Source: CAYJAY01 sp964370715 (lineage in GTDB: Bacteria > Bacillota > Clostridia > Oscillospirales > Ruminococcaceae). Taken from it: DNA of 64,000 bases. The number at the start of each line of letters is the position of its first letter. Position 1 is the first letter of the stretch. The stretch spans positions 1 through 64,000 of the forward strand of contig CAYJKJ010000012.1 in NCBI GenBank assembly GCA_964370715.1, written 5' to 3'. The position numbers and the translations under genes were made by a program. The notes under the pieces were generated by a model. It was not told the DNA's origin and ran no database searches. It saw nothing but the letters and a program-made list of their open reading frames with translations. Below are positions 15,838 through 24,760 of this stretch, piece by piece.

Positions 15838-16380
15838 TTAATAGTTAACCATTCTTAATTCAAAATAAGCTTTTGGATGGTCGCAAACCGGGCAAAGTTC
15901 GGGAGCTTTCAAGCTATCAACTATATGCCCACAGTTTCTGCATATCCAAACAGATTTAGTTTCTCTCTCAAACACGATGTTATTCTCGATGTTTGACAAA
16001 AGTTTCAAATAACGTTCTTCATGTTCTTTTTCAATCTTGGCGACGCCTGCAAATAGTCTTGCGATATCTGCGAAGCCTTCTTCTTTGGCTTCTTTCTCCA
16101 TTCTTGCATACATCTCGGTCCATTCGCCGTTTTCGCCCTCTGCTGCTGCTTTAAGGTTTTCAACCGTTGAGCCAACCGATCCGCCATGAAGCAGTTTAAA
16201 CCAAAGTTTTGCGTGTTCTTTTTCGTTGTTTGCGGTTTCTTCAAAGATAGCCGCTACTTGTTCATAACCTTCTTTTTTTGCTTTAGATGCAAAATAGCTA
16301 TACTTATTTCTTGCTTGACTTTCCCCCGCAAAAGCTTCCATCAAATTTTGTTCTGTTTTTGTTCCTTTTAAATCTGGCAT
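15838..16380 (-). CDS. rbr: Rubrerythrin
   Basis: 180 residues. The N-terminal ferritin-like di-iron domain shows paired ExxH motifs (AGESQARNKYSYFASKAK; ANNEKEHAKLWFKLL; KIEKEHEERYLKLL). The C-terminal rubredoxin-like domain carries CRNCG and CPVCDHPKAYFEL. It acts as an NADH-peroxidase component in anaerobes. AAAGGAG precedes the ATG. It is first of two genes with desulfoferrodoxin, and a PerR/Fur-like palindrome lies about 150 bases upstream. Confidence 0.96.
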   Translation of the reverse strand: MPDLKGTKTEQNLMEAFAGESQARNKYSYFASKAKKEGYEQVAAIFEETANNEKEHAKLWFKLLHGGSVGSTVENLKAAAEGENGEWTEMYARMEKEAKEEGFADIARLFAGVAKIEKEHEERYLKLLSNIENNIVFERETKSVWICRNCGHIVDSLKAPELCPVCDHPKAYFELRMVNY

Positions 16381-16722
16381 AATAATCTTCTCCTTTTATT
16401 CTTTTTTGTTTTTTAATGGTATTAATTGTTTTATTAATTCAATATATAACAATATTATCATTAATTTTGTTAATATCCAATAGTTTTTTCGAAACTAAAT
16501 TTGAACAATATGTAAACATTTTATTTTAATAGTAATGATTATTGTTATTGATATTATATTATCATAACTAATCTTCTTTGTCAATAAAAAATTGATAAAT
16601 TTTATCGAAATTATTTTCAACTTCTCACCTGCGCCAAAAAAGCTTTGCAATTGATGAAAATATTTTTCACCAATGCAAAGCTTTTGTTTTTGGAAATATT
16701 AAATTTTGTGCTGCGTTTCGGC
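16381..16722. promoter_or_regulatory. AT-rich intergenic region with candidate PerR/Fur box
   Basis: No gene is visible here. On the minus strand AATAACAATAATCATTACT (16549-16531) matches 14 of 19 positions of the Fur/PerR consensus GATAATGATAATCATTATC. It lies upstream of the rbr-dfx pair, whose products are classic PerR targets. Matches in AT-rich DNA can arise by chance, so the site is tentative. Confidence 0.35.
16636..16692 (-). terminator. Terminator of the 915-residue surface protein
   Basis: AAAAAGCTTTGCA and TGCAAAGCTTTT flank an inner TGAAAA/TTTTCA stem. On the minus strand it ends in a six-T run. Confidence 0.8.
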
Positions 16723-19470
16723 CTAGCCCTCGTTTACTATATACATCTTTTCAACATGGGATGTTCCGTCATCTGCCGGAATCCTAATCGTTACATAATC
16801 GGCAAGGACATCACTGCCCGATGGATGATAGTTGATACTTACATTTGCATCGTATGCATCAACTTTAAGGGCGCTTGGGGTAAACTTGCCGGATTCGTTG
16901 ATATATCTAACCCCTGCTGAGTTTTCCATAATTGAAGTGTCAAAGCTTGAGCCGAAAAATACAACAGCCGGAAGCATCGAAGCCGAAACTTCATATTCAT
17001 ATGATTTAACCGAAGCATTGTTGGGGATATATATTCCCTCTGCAGATTGGTTAACCCAGATAGGATTGCTAAACGCCATTCCGATATCATCATACATTTT
17101 TGCTGTTTCGCTTGTGACTTCAACACGATAGTAGCATTCGGGCATAGCAAGGATTTCTTCTTCAAGGGTGTAGCTATATATTCCTTGTCCTGTAAGGTCA
17201 AGTTCGACAACCGTTTCGGGGAAAAGCTCCGAGATTGTTCCTGTTATTGGGAAACGAAGAACTTTAATTCCGGTTAACGGAACGGTGTCGTATGTTGAAA
17301 CTTTTAATGTTAGAAGATCCCCCTCGGTCGGGATATAGATATCTTCGCCCATCGTTGCTCCACCCAAAGTGAAGCGGAGTTCGGGTCCGTTGGAAGCGAA
17401 GAAGTTTCCGCTTTCAACAAGGTCTGCAACCCCTTGCTCGGTCAATATTGGCATATACCCTTTGATATATCTTGCGCCGACAAGGTCGCTTGTTAATTCG
17501 TTACTGCTTCCCGTTACAAACATCTTAGAGTTTCCTCTTGAATTGATGTTGTCCCAGATGTTTTTGGCAATTGCAAATTCGCTGAAATGGGATCTTGTTG
17601 TGTTGTCTAATAGATCAAACGCAACTACATCTTTTACGCTTTTGATTTGGTTCATGCTTTCTTCGATTCCGCTTATAACGTTGGTTACAATTTCACCGGT
17701 GTCTTTGTTCTTATCCTCTTGCACATAAAGGTTTGCGTTGTTATATCCAAACGGATGTGGGATTATCGGAATACCGCCGCCATCTACAATTAAGTCAACT
17801 GCGTGTTGCAACAGATACCACGACTCTGGGGATGCATGATAGTTGCTTGGCGGAAGATCAAGGGTGTCGGGATAGTTTAGTGCGATAATTTTTCTCGTCG
17901 TCGTGTTTGCGCCAACCATTAGCGTTGGAATCTGCAAAAACGCATTGTTTGAACCGGTTATGGCGTTAACATCGGTTTGTGGGATTTCGTTTCCATAACC
18001 GTTTGTTTCAACGCTTGCTATAAAGCTTAAGCCTGCATTATATCCATATTTAACGTTATCTTCAAGCACACCTTGATATTCCGATCCGCTAAGGGTTGTA
18101 TGTGTGTTGAGATCTCCGGCATAATATCCATCGCCGATTATGCTAATATCGACCGATTCGCCATACACAGTTCTTGTTCCGGAACTATCATATCCTATTG
18201 CTTTAATCTTGCCATGTCCGCCCGCTACCGCAACGGTAGACAATTCAACCGTCACCGTCTCTCCCGGCGCAAAGTCTAGCGTTTGAACGTTTCCGCCGGC
18301 AATTGCGAACATATCGGTTAAAAATTCAACCCTTTGGTTGTCAAGTTGATTTTGTGTGGTGTTGGTTATATCGATAAAGATATCCTGTTTAATGCCAACA
18401 ACCGGAGCTGTGAACCCGTTGTTGTGTGGTATACCGTTTAGTTTTGCAACGTTAACATCGTTTTCGTCGATAGGCGAATTCAGCGTAATCGAAGCTTCGG
18501 GGGCTTCGATATATAGCTTTGTTCCGTCGAAAGCAGCGCCATCCATCGCTATGTCATCTTTTCTTGCGCTTGTCATAAGTAGTGTTCCGTTTTTAAATGT
18601 AACGGTTCCGCCGTGGTTTTCAATATTGACAAGCGGCAACGAGAAAAAGCCTCTGAAATGTTCGTTTATATCTATCTCAAAAGAGCTGTTAATTTGAATT
18701 GTATCGCCAGCACCCAAGGAGGGGTGGGTAAAGTATAGCAAAAATGTAGCGGAACTATCTACCGGATACACGCTTCCTTCGGAAGCTACTACCGATCTTT
18801 CGGGTCCATAGAAATAGCTATATCCATACACAAAAATTCCGGCAACCGCAAGCACCAAAACGCCGACCAAAGCGCCAATGACAACGCCTTTTTTAGCTTT
18901 CTTTGGTTTTTTAACCGTATTCCCTTTTGGGGGAGGTGCGGTTCTTCTCGAACGAGATACTCTAACATCTTTTTCCGGTTTCTCGTCTTCTTTTTCGGTC
19001 TTTGCCGGTTCAGGTTGTTTCGCAGTCGTTGCAGGCGTTGCCGCACCCGCACCGGTAGCCTTAAACACGATAGGTCCTGTCGAACCAGTTGAATTTGTCG
19101 CCATCGTCGGCACCGATACCGGCATAGCTTTTGGAAGCGATGATGTTATCTGTGATGTCGATGAGAGTGTCGAAACCGTGGGTGTTTTCGGAGGCAACGA
19201 CCCTTCATAAGGCGACGGTATCGAGATTGTAGCCGGCGTCGAATACTGGGAAGGTATCGAAGGGGCAACGGTCGTCGATATCGGCGTTGTAGCTGTAGGT
19301 GTAGCAGGTGTAGCCACTGCCGGCATTGCTGTTGGCAAGGCTGTTGGAGAGCTCACAGGTTGCGAGGCAACAGGAGGGGTCGCCGGATTGGTTGATGTTG
19401 GTGGAACGGGTATGGGAGGAAGAGAACTTCCCGCTTTAAAAACAAATCCGTTGTTGTTTGAATCGCTCAT
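16723..19470 (-). CDS. Large membrane-anchored protein with degenerate PHP (CehA/McbA-like) domain
   Basis: 915 residues. Residues 1-150 are P/T/S/A-rich low complexity, 155-195 are charged and end in KKPKKAKKG, and one membrane helix spans about 195-220. The outer part begins with beta-rich modules. From about 448 a PHP-like domain follows: GDLNTHTTLS (452-461), IPIIPHPFGYN near 565 and GSSNELTSDLVGARYIKGY near 670. The family usually has GDLHxHTxxS and a GSDAH-type motif. Here the first His is Asn and the late motif has lost its ligands, so metal hydrolysis is doubtful. The C-terminus is beta-rich. AAGGAG stands 8 bases before the ATG. It shares its tail-plus-anchor layout with the GH25 and SGNH proteins. 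Confidence 0.75.
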   Translation of the reverse strand: MSDSNNNGFVFKAGSSLPPIPVPPTSTNPATPPVASQPVSSPTALPTAMPAVATPATPTATTPISTTVAPSIPSQYSTPATISIPSPYEGSLPPKTPTVSTLSSTSQITSSLPKAMPVSVPTMATNSTGSTGPIVFKATGAGAATPATTAKQPEPAKTEKEDEKPEKDVRVSRSRRTAPPPKGNTVKKPKKAKKGVVIGALVGVLVLAVAGIFVYGYSYFYGPERSVVASEGSVYPVDSSATFLLYFTHPSLGAGDTIQINSSFEIDINEHFRGFFSLPLVNIENHGGTVTFKNGTLLMTSARKDDIAMDGAAFDGTKLYIEAPEASITLNSPIDENDVNVAKLNGIPHNNGFTAPVVGIKQDIFIDITNTTQNQLDNQRVEFLTDMFAIAGGNVQTLDFAPGETVTVELSTVAVAGGHGKIKAIGYDSSGTRTVYGESVDISIIGDGYYAGDLNTHTTLSGSEYQGVLEDNVKYGYNAGLSFIASVETNGYGNEIPQTDVNAITGSNNAFLQIPTLMVGANTTTRKIIALNYPDTLDLPPSNYHASPESWYLLQHAVDLIVDGGGIPIIPHPFGYNNANLYVQEDKNKDTGEIVTNVISGIEESMNQIKSVKDVVAFDLLDNTTRSHFSEFAIAKNIWDNINSRGNSKMFVTGSSNELTSDLVGARYIKGYMPILTEQGVADLVESGNFFASNGPELRFTLGGATMGEDIYIPTEGDLLTLKVSTYDTVPLTGIKVLRFPITGTISELFPETVVELDLTGQGIYSYTLEEEILAMPECYYRVEVTSETAKMYDDIGMAFSNPIWVNQSAEGIYIPNNASVKSYEYEVSASMLPAVVFFGSSFDTSIMENSAGVRYINESGKFTPSALKVDAYDANVSINYHPSGSDVLADYVTIRIPADDGTSHVEKMYIVNEG

Positions 19471-19677
19471 TGACTGTGCTCCTTATTTACAATAATCAAA
19501 TTAATTAAAATAATACATATTAAGGTATAGAATTCAACTTATGAAAAAATAGATTCACGCCGATTGTCTGCAAAATGTCTGCAAAAAAATTCTATAGCTA
19601 ATAAATTATACCACAATCATAAAACGAAATCAACAAATTGTAAACGGCTATATGGAAAAAAATAGATATTTCATCGA

Positions 19678-20715
19678 TTAGTTTTGTTCTGTAGACAAAA
19701 CTACTATATGCGCTATCGTCGGGATAGTTTCTTTTTGCTGAAATGTCGTGCTGTTCATCAAAGCCCCCGTTGCGGCAAACGCTATTTTTTTTATATCTCC
19801 ATCAAGAAGTTTTTTAACAAAATAGGAACTCACCACCGCCGAGCTGCAACCCGCTCCCGAGCCTCCCGAATTAACCCCCTTTGCATCAAGGTCGTATATA
19901 AGAAGCCCGCAATCCTTATGGTTTTTCAGTTTATACCCATGTTGCAACATAAGTTCTTTAAACAAACCGCTTCCAACCTTTCCAAGATCCCCCGTTACGA
20001 TATAGTCGTAGTCTTGCGGGTCGGTTTTTGTTTCGTTGAAAAAACCTATAAAACTATCCGCCGCCGCCGGAGCCATGGCGGCGCCCATATTGTTTATATC
20101 AAAAACTTGAAGGTCGGTTATCTTGCCAAAACGAAACCCCTCTATATCAACAGATTTTTTGCTTTTTTGTTTTTCGCCGATAACAAAACAGCCCGAAGCG
20201 GTGGCGGTCCATTGCGCCGGCGGAACTCTCCTTCCGCCATATTCAAGCGGAGTTCGAAACTGGCGTTCCGCTGTGCAAAAATGGCTAGAGGCTATCGCGC
20301 ACGCAGAATTATATATACCGCAACCAACAAATCCGGAAGCTAGCGCAATTGCTTCGGCTATCGTTGAACAAGCGCCATATAACCCCACGTGGGCTATTCC
20401 GCTATCCCTCAAACCATATGTCGTAGCTATTCCTTGGTTTAGAAGGTCTCCTCCAAAAACTATTTGAGGTTTTGGCGATATATCTTTAATCGCTAGGTTA
20501 TACGCTCGTTTTATAAGCTCGCTTTCTGCTTTTTCAAACGTCGTTTTGCAAAACTCGGTGTCGTTTTGATAGTTTTCAAAATACTCTCCAATCGGACCGC
20601 TTTTTTCTTTTTTTCCAACAAAACTTGCTGTCGAGATGATTGATGGTTTTTGTTTAAACAAAACGGTGTCGCCAAAACGCTCTACATTGCGTTGATAAAT
20701 ATTTTTGTTATCCAA
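19678..20715 (-). CDS. spoVAD: Stage V sporulation protein AD
   Basis: 345 residues, thiolase-fold protein of the SpoVA channel that loads dipicolinic acid into the forespore and releases it in germination. Family blocks visible are KPSIISTASFVGKKEKSGPIG, VFGGDLLNQGIATTYG, HVGLYGACSTIAEA and GGRRVPPAQWTATASG. The start is TTG with GGGGGTG 5 bases upstream, and it overlaps the end of spoVAC by 34 bases, so the two are translationally linked. No spoVAE follows; the gene cluster ends here. Confidence 0.95.
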   Translation of the reverse strand: MDNKNIYQRNVERFGDTVLFKQKPSIISTASFVGKKEKSGPIGEYFENYQNDTEFCKTTFEKAESELIKRAYNLAIKDISPKPQIVFGGDLLNQGIATTYGLRDSGIAHVGLYGACSTIAEAIALASGFVGCGIYNSACAIASSHFCTAERQFRTPLEYGGRRVPPAQWTATASGCFVIGEKQKSKKSVDIEGFRFGKITDLQVFDINNMGAAMAPAAADSFIGFFNETKTDPQDYDYIVTGDLGKVGSGLFKELMLQHGYKLKNHKDCGLLIYDLDAKGVNSGGSGAGCSSAVVSSYFVKKLLDGDIKKIAFAATGALMNSTTFQQKETIPTIAHIVVLSTEQN

Positions 20716-21164
20716 TATAACACCCCCAAAACAACCGAACTTGCAGTTCCAAACACAATAACGGGACCTGCTACCGAAAAAATTTTTGATGCGGTTCCAA
20801 AAATATACCCTTCCGTTTTAAACTCTAACGCAGCGGAAGCAACGGCGTTTGCAAAGCCCGTTATCGGCACCATCGTTCCTGCCGCCGCATAATGCGAAAG
20901 TTTGTCATACACCCCAGCGCCGGTTAAAAACGACGCTATACATATCAGCGTCACCGAAACCAAAAGCGCCCCCATATCCGATTGGAGCGCCAAAACATCG
21001 ATATATAAAAAGTTTAACAGCTCTCCAAAAACGCATATCCCCCCACCGAACAAAAATGCCAACAGGATATTTTTAATATATGGTGGTTTTGGCGTATGTT
21101 TTTCACAAAGTTTTTGATATTCCTTTGTGCTAATTGTAATATTTTTAGCCATATTGTTGCCCAT
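20682..21164 (-). CDS. spoVAC: Stage V sporulation protein AC
   Basis: About 160 residues with four or five hydrophobic helices and the SpoVAC pattern: PKPPYIKNILLAFLFGGGICVFGE, FLTGAGVYDKLSHYAAAGTMVPITGFANAVASAALEFKTEGYIFG. SpoVAC is the mechanosensitive membrane subunit of the Ca-dipicolinate channel of spores. ATG 21164 has AAAGGGG 5 bases upstream; longer frames to 21203 lack such a site. It is first in the spoVAC-spoVAD pair. The dipicolinate synthase genes needed to make the cargo are in the window at 43-45 kb. Confidence 0.94.
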   Translation of the reverse strand: MGNNMAKNITISTKEYQKLCEKHTPKPPYIKNILLAFLFGGGICVFGELLNFLYIDVLALQSDMGALLVSVTLICIASFLTGAGVYDKLSHYAAAGTMVPITGFANAVASAALEFKTEGYIFGTASKIFSVAGPVIVFGTASSVVLGVLYWITKIFINAM

Positions 21165-21267
21165 ATTTTCCCCTTTTATTAAAATAATTCCTTCGTTTAG
21201 CATTTCCTTTAACAGGTTTTATATACCAACACTCACGAGAAACGCAAAAAAAACAACAAACTAGCTG

Positions 21268-21296
21268 TTGACAATACCTAGTTTTATGTAGATACT
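21268..21296 (+). promoter_or_regulatory. Promoter of the coiled-coil membrane protein
   Basis: A perfect TTGACA (21268-21273), a 17-base spacer and GATACT (21291-21296), 46 bases before the ATG at 21343. Confidence 0.75.
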
Positions 21297-21342
21297 TAAT
21301 TGTATCAAGCAAACAAAAAAATATAGATATGGAGGATACATA

Positions 21343-21852
21343 ATGGATCTATTCGGAGGGGTAACTTCATCGATCAACAACTTTTCAAGCGAACTTTCAA
21401 AAAACATGGAGATATTTACAGATGATTTCGGAAGCATCACCGAAAGCGTTAAACAAGCTGAACAAGCAATCCTAGAGGTTGAGGCGCTGGTTCAACAGGT
21501 TAGAGGGGTTATAGATGATTTCACCGCTAAAGTCGAAACCATCATAGATGTTGCTATCGTTGTTTTGGTAGTAGCCGGAATATTGTTTTTGATTTCGATG
21601 TTTTCTTCAAGCGTTTATTCGGCGTGTGCCGCTAAGCGAAAAGGGAGAAACCCTGTTTTGTATTTTTTTCTAGGCCTGTTAACCGGCTCAAAGCCGCTCG
21701 ATTATCTCGCAACACTACCCGATATCGAGATAAAAACAGAAAACATTTTGCCGCCTACCACAGCGGTATTGGTTGACGAAACACCCGTTGAACAAAACAT
21801 AAAAAACAGCAAAGACAAAGACAACGATAAATCAAACAGCCAAAAGAAATAA
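21343..21852 (+). CDS. Membrane protein with amphipathic helix and charged tail
   Basis: 169 residues, GGAGG 8 bases before the ATG. Residues 10-65 form a long helix with coiled-coil character (ITESVKQAEQAILEVEALVQQVRGVIDDF). A membrane helix spans about 68-92 (VAIVVLVVAGILFLISMF). A short basic turn (AKRKGRNP) leads into a second hydrophobic stretch, and the tail is K/D/N/S-rich (NSKDKDNDKSNSQKK). It stands alone with its own consensus promoter and terminator. The layout resembles DUF948-type membrane coiled-coil proteins, but I do not claim a family. Confidence 0.65.
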   Translation: MDLFGGVTSSINNFSSELSKNMEIFTDDFGSITESVKQAEQAILEVEALVQQVRGVIDDFTAKVETIIDVAIVVLVVAGILFLISMFSSSVYSACAAKRKGRNPVLYFFLGLLTGSKPLDYLATLPDIEIKTENILPPTTAVLVDETPVEQNIKNSKDKDNDKSNSQKK

Positions 21853-21880
21853 GTTAATAGACAAAACCACAAAAACAAAA

Positions 21881-21924
21881 AGCAGGGGACAGCGCCTTAT
21901 CAAGCGCCATGTCCCCTACTTTTA
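21881..21924. terminator. Bidirectional terminator between convergent genes
   Basis: AGCAGGGGACA (21881-21891) pairs with TGTCCCCTACT (21910-21920) with an inner GCGCC/GGCGC-type stem, and has T/A runs on both sides. It ends the gene at 21343 and the GDP-fucose operon. Confidence 0.8.
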
Positions 21925-21933
21925 TTTGTTTGT

Positions 21934-23631
21934 TTATCTTGTTTCAAATATCTCTTTAAACGTTTTAAATATATTTTTTTCGATCTCTTGCGCTTTTTCT
22001 TTTTCCTTCGCCGTTGCCGAAATATATATCTTAAGTTTTGGCTCGGTTCCGGACGGCCGAACAACCGCCGAACAACCATTGTCCCAAATAAACTTAAGCA
22101 CATCGGATTTTGGCAGACCATCAAAACCATTGATATAATCAATCGTTTTAGCGATGTTGACCCCTTCAACGGTTGGGGTTTTGCCACGCAAGCTTTGCAT
22201 AATCTCTTTCATCTTAATAAACCCTTGTTGTCCCTCAAACTCAAAGGGATACAAAGTGTTTAAACGATAGCCATGTTTTTGATATATCTCTTCCAACACA
22301 TCGATTATATTTCGATCTTGAGATTTATAATAAGCGAACATCTCGCAGATTAAAAACGCACCCAAAACGCCATCTTTATCCCGAACATAGCTCCCTGAAA
22401 GATAGCCAAAGCTCTCTTCAAAGCCAAACACAAAATCTTTTTGTCTGCCTTGTTGTTCAAGGACGCCTATCTGTTCGCCGATAAACTTAAAGCCGGTCAA
22501 CACGTCAACAGTCTTTATTCCATAGCTCGTTGCCAGTTGCTCGGCGGTGTCGGTCGTGACTATAGTTTTAACTATAACGGCGTTTTTCGGTAGTGTTCCG
22601 TTTTTCGTTCGACAACTCACTATAAATTCAAGAAGAATCAACCCCGTTTCGTTGCCCGAAAGTATGCGGTATTCCCCGTCTTTATCCTTAACCGCTATCC
22701 CAACCCGGTCGCAATCGGGATCGGTTGCCAAAACAAGATCTGCGTTTTGAGCTTTGGCATCTCGAACCGCAAGCAACAAAGCTTTGTCGTCTTCGGGATT
22801 TGGGTATGAGCAGGTCGGGAAGTTTCCGTCGGGTTCTCGTTGTTCGGCCACCACCGAAACGTTGCTAAATCCTGTTTCAGAAAGCATTCTTAAAACCGGT
22901 TTTAACCCTGCTCCGTTAAGCGGTGTGTACACAATATTTATATCTTTGTCGACACCTTCGTTTAATACTGATTGTTTTTTAACTTCGTCGATAAACTCAT
23001 CGTATATTTTTTGCGGTATATATTCGATCTGTTTTTGCCCTAGAGCTTGGTCGAAATCCGCCTTTTTAACACCATCGAATATATCTGTTTTTGCGATTAG
23101 GTCGAGTATCTCGTTTGCAGCGTTTTCGGTTATTTGGCAACCGTCTGCGCCATACACTTTATAGCCGTTGTATTTTGCCGGATTGTGTGAAGCGGTCACC
23201 ATTATTCCTGCCGAACACGAAAGGCTTCTTACTGCATACGACAAACAAGGCGTTGGCATAAGTTCGCTGAATATATAAGCTTTTATTCCGTTAGCCGCAA
23301 AAACTTCGGCGGAAATCTTCGCAAAAACATCCGACTTTATCCTTGAATCATAGCTTATTGCGATAGCTCGTTTATCTTTAGCATAATGTTTTATAACATA
23401 ATCGGCAAGCCCCTGAGAGGCTTTTGCTATTGTGTATCGGTTAACTCGGTTTGTTCCGGCTCCGATAACCCCTCGAAGCCCCCCTGTTCCAAACTCGAGT
23501 TCTCTAAAAAAAGCGTCTGAAAGTTCCGTTTGATCGTCTTGATACGAAACCAATTGATTATAAATATCGTCGGTCTTCGGAACGTTTTCAAGCCAACGTT
23601 TGTATTGATTTTGAATTGTTTTGTTATCCAT
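21934..23631 (-). CDS. Phosphohexomutase (phosphoglucomutase/phosphomannomutase)
   Basis: 565 residues, alpha-D-phosphohexomutase family with four domains. The phosphoserine loop MVTASHNPAKYNGYKVYG, the metal loop ATDPDCDRVGI, the sugar loop FGFEESFGYLSG and the C-terminal phosphate loop VVRPSGTEPKLKIY are all present. It interconverts hexose 1- and 6-phosphates. Last gene of the gmd-fcl-manC-manA operon, so it most likely supplies mannose-1-phosphate, with a possible role in glucose-1-phosphate supply too. The length and SASHNP-type loop resemble PgcA of Firmicutes. Confidence 0.93.
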   Translation of the reverse strand: MDNKTIQNQYKRWLENVPKTDDIYNQLVSYQDDQTELSDAFFRELEFGTGGLRGVIGAGTNRVNRYTIAKASQGLADYVIKHYAKDKRAIAISYDSRIKSDVFAKISAEVFAANGIKAYIFSELMPTPCLSYAVRSLSCSAGIMVTASHNPAKYNGYKVYGADGCQITENAANEILDLIAKTDIFDGVKKADFDQALGQKQIEYIPQKIYDEFIDEVKKQSVLNEGVDKDINIVYTPLNGAGLKPVLRMLSETGFSNVSVVAEQREPDGNFPTCSYPNPEDDKALLLAVRDAKAQNADLVLATDPDCDRVGIAVKDKDGEYRILSGNETGLILLEFIVSCRTKNGTLPKNAVIVKTIVTTDTAEQLATSYGIKTVDVLTGFKFIGEQIGVLEQQGRQKDFVFGFEESFGYLSGSYVRDKDGVLGAFLICEMFAYYKSQDRNIIDVLEEIYQKHGYRLNTLYPFEFEGQQGFIKMKEIMQSLRGKTPTVEGVNIAKTIDYINGFDGLPKSDVLKFIWDNGCSAVVRPSGTEPKLKIYISATAKEKEKAQEIEKNIFKTFKEIFETR

Positions 23632-23740
23632 CTTTAACTTTAAGCTCCTGTCTTACCACAACATTCCTTTAAATATAGCGCCGTCTCTCCGACAGCCCTT
23701 TTGTTTAATGTTGTTTCTATCTTTTTTCAATCTTGATTTT

Positions 23741-24760
23741 TTAGCACGACACATTAAGCATAACGCCGTTCCCCGACATCGCTATGTCTTGCGAATTTGC
23801 CGGAACAAACAATGTATCGCCTTTTTCCATGTCTAAAGTTTTATCAAGGAAGCTAACCTTTGTTTTGCCTTCAACCACCAAAAAAACTTCAAAAGATGTG
23901 TTGTCGGTTGAAAAAACAACGCTATCTTTTGAACCGCAATATAAAAGAATGCGCTCAACCTTGAAATATTCCGAACGACACAAAAGCTCTGAGGCGAAAC
24001 CTTTTTTATATTTCAGCAACCGAACGGGTTGTCGCAACGTTTCGTTTGCACCAAGGTTGGAAACTGCCAAACCTTTTTCAAGGTGTAGCTCTCTTTTGTT
24101 TCCAGCTTTATCCTGTCGGTCATAATCGTATAAGCGGTATGTTATGTTGGAACTTTGTTGGATCTCCGCCACGACCAATCCGCCGCCCAGAGCATGAATA
24201 GTCCCCGGTTTAACAAAAAAAACATCATCTTTCTTAACTTGATAGCTTTCAAGAAAATTCATGATGTTCCCTTGTTTTATGCTATTCAAGATAGTCTCTT
24301 GGTCGGTTTTGGTGTGCAAACCAAAATATAAACTCGAGCCGGGCAAAGCATCCAAAACATACCACAGCTCGGTTTTGCCAAAGCTTCCGTTTTCATGCTT
24401 GTTAGCATACTCGTTGTCGGGATGAACTTGAATCGAAAGCGGTTGGTTTGCATCTATCAATTTAATGAGGATTGGTATATCCTGTTTCGTCTTAACGTTT
24501 GTTCCGAGAAACTGCGGATTTTCCGCTATTATCTGTTTTAAGGTTTTTCCTTGAAACTCTCCGCTTCTCGCTATGCTCTCGCCATCTTTATGGGTTGAAC
24601 ATTCCCAACTCTCGGCAAGAGGGGAAACCTCTGTTTTTTTTCCAAACTCTTGCTTTAACCTGTCTCCACCCCAAAGATAATCCTTGCTAAAAGGTTCTAG
24701 CAAAAACGGCGATGCCTTTTGCTCGTTAGTCATATTCAAATGGGAATTTTTGTTTGTCAT
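23741..24760 (-). CDS. manA: Mannose-6-phosphate isomerase, class I
   Basis: About 339 residues, cupin-fold zinc isomerase converting fructose-6-phosphate and mannose-6-phosphate. Seen: KDYLWGGDRLKQEFGK at the N-terminus, the zinc and active-site block QPLSIQVHPDNEYA, GKTELWYVLDA and KPGTIHALGGGLVVAEIQQSSN. Several starts are possible (GTG 24766, ATG 24760, ATG 24733). GGGAG lies 10 bases before ATG 24760, so I use it. All overlap the end of manC by 8-41 bases, indicating coupling. manC already carries a C-terminal isomerase-type cupin, so two such domains are made. Confidence 0.92.
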   Translation of the reverse strand: MTNKNSHLNMTNEQKASPFLLEPFSKDYLWGGDRLKQEFGKKTEVSPLAESWECSTHKDGESIARSGEFQGKTLKQIIAENPQFLGTNVKTKQDIPILIKLIDANQPLSIQVHPDNEYANKHENGSFGKTELWYVLDALPGSSLYFGLHTKTDQETILNSIKQGNIMNFLESYQVKKDDVFFVKPGTIHALGGGLVVAEIQQSSNITYRLYDYDRQDKAGNKRELHLEKGLAVSNLGANETLRQPVRLLKYKKGFASELLCRSEYFKVERILLYCGSKDSVVFSTDNTSFEVFLVVEGKTKVSFLDKTLDMEKGDTLFVPANSQDIAMSGNGVMLNVSC

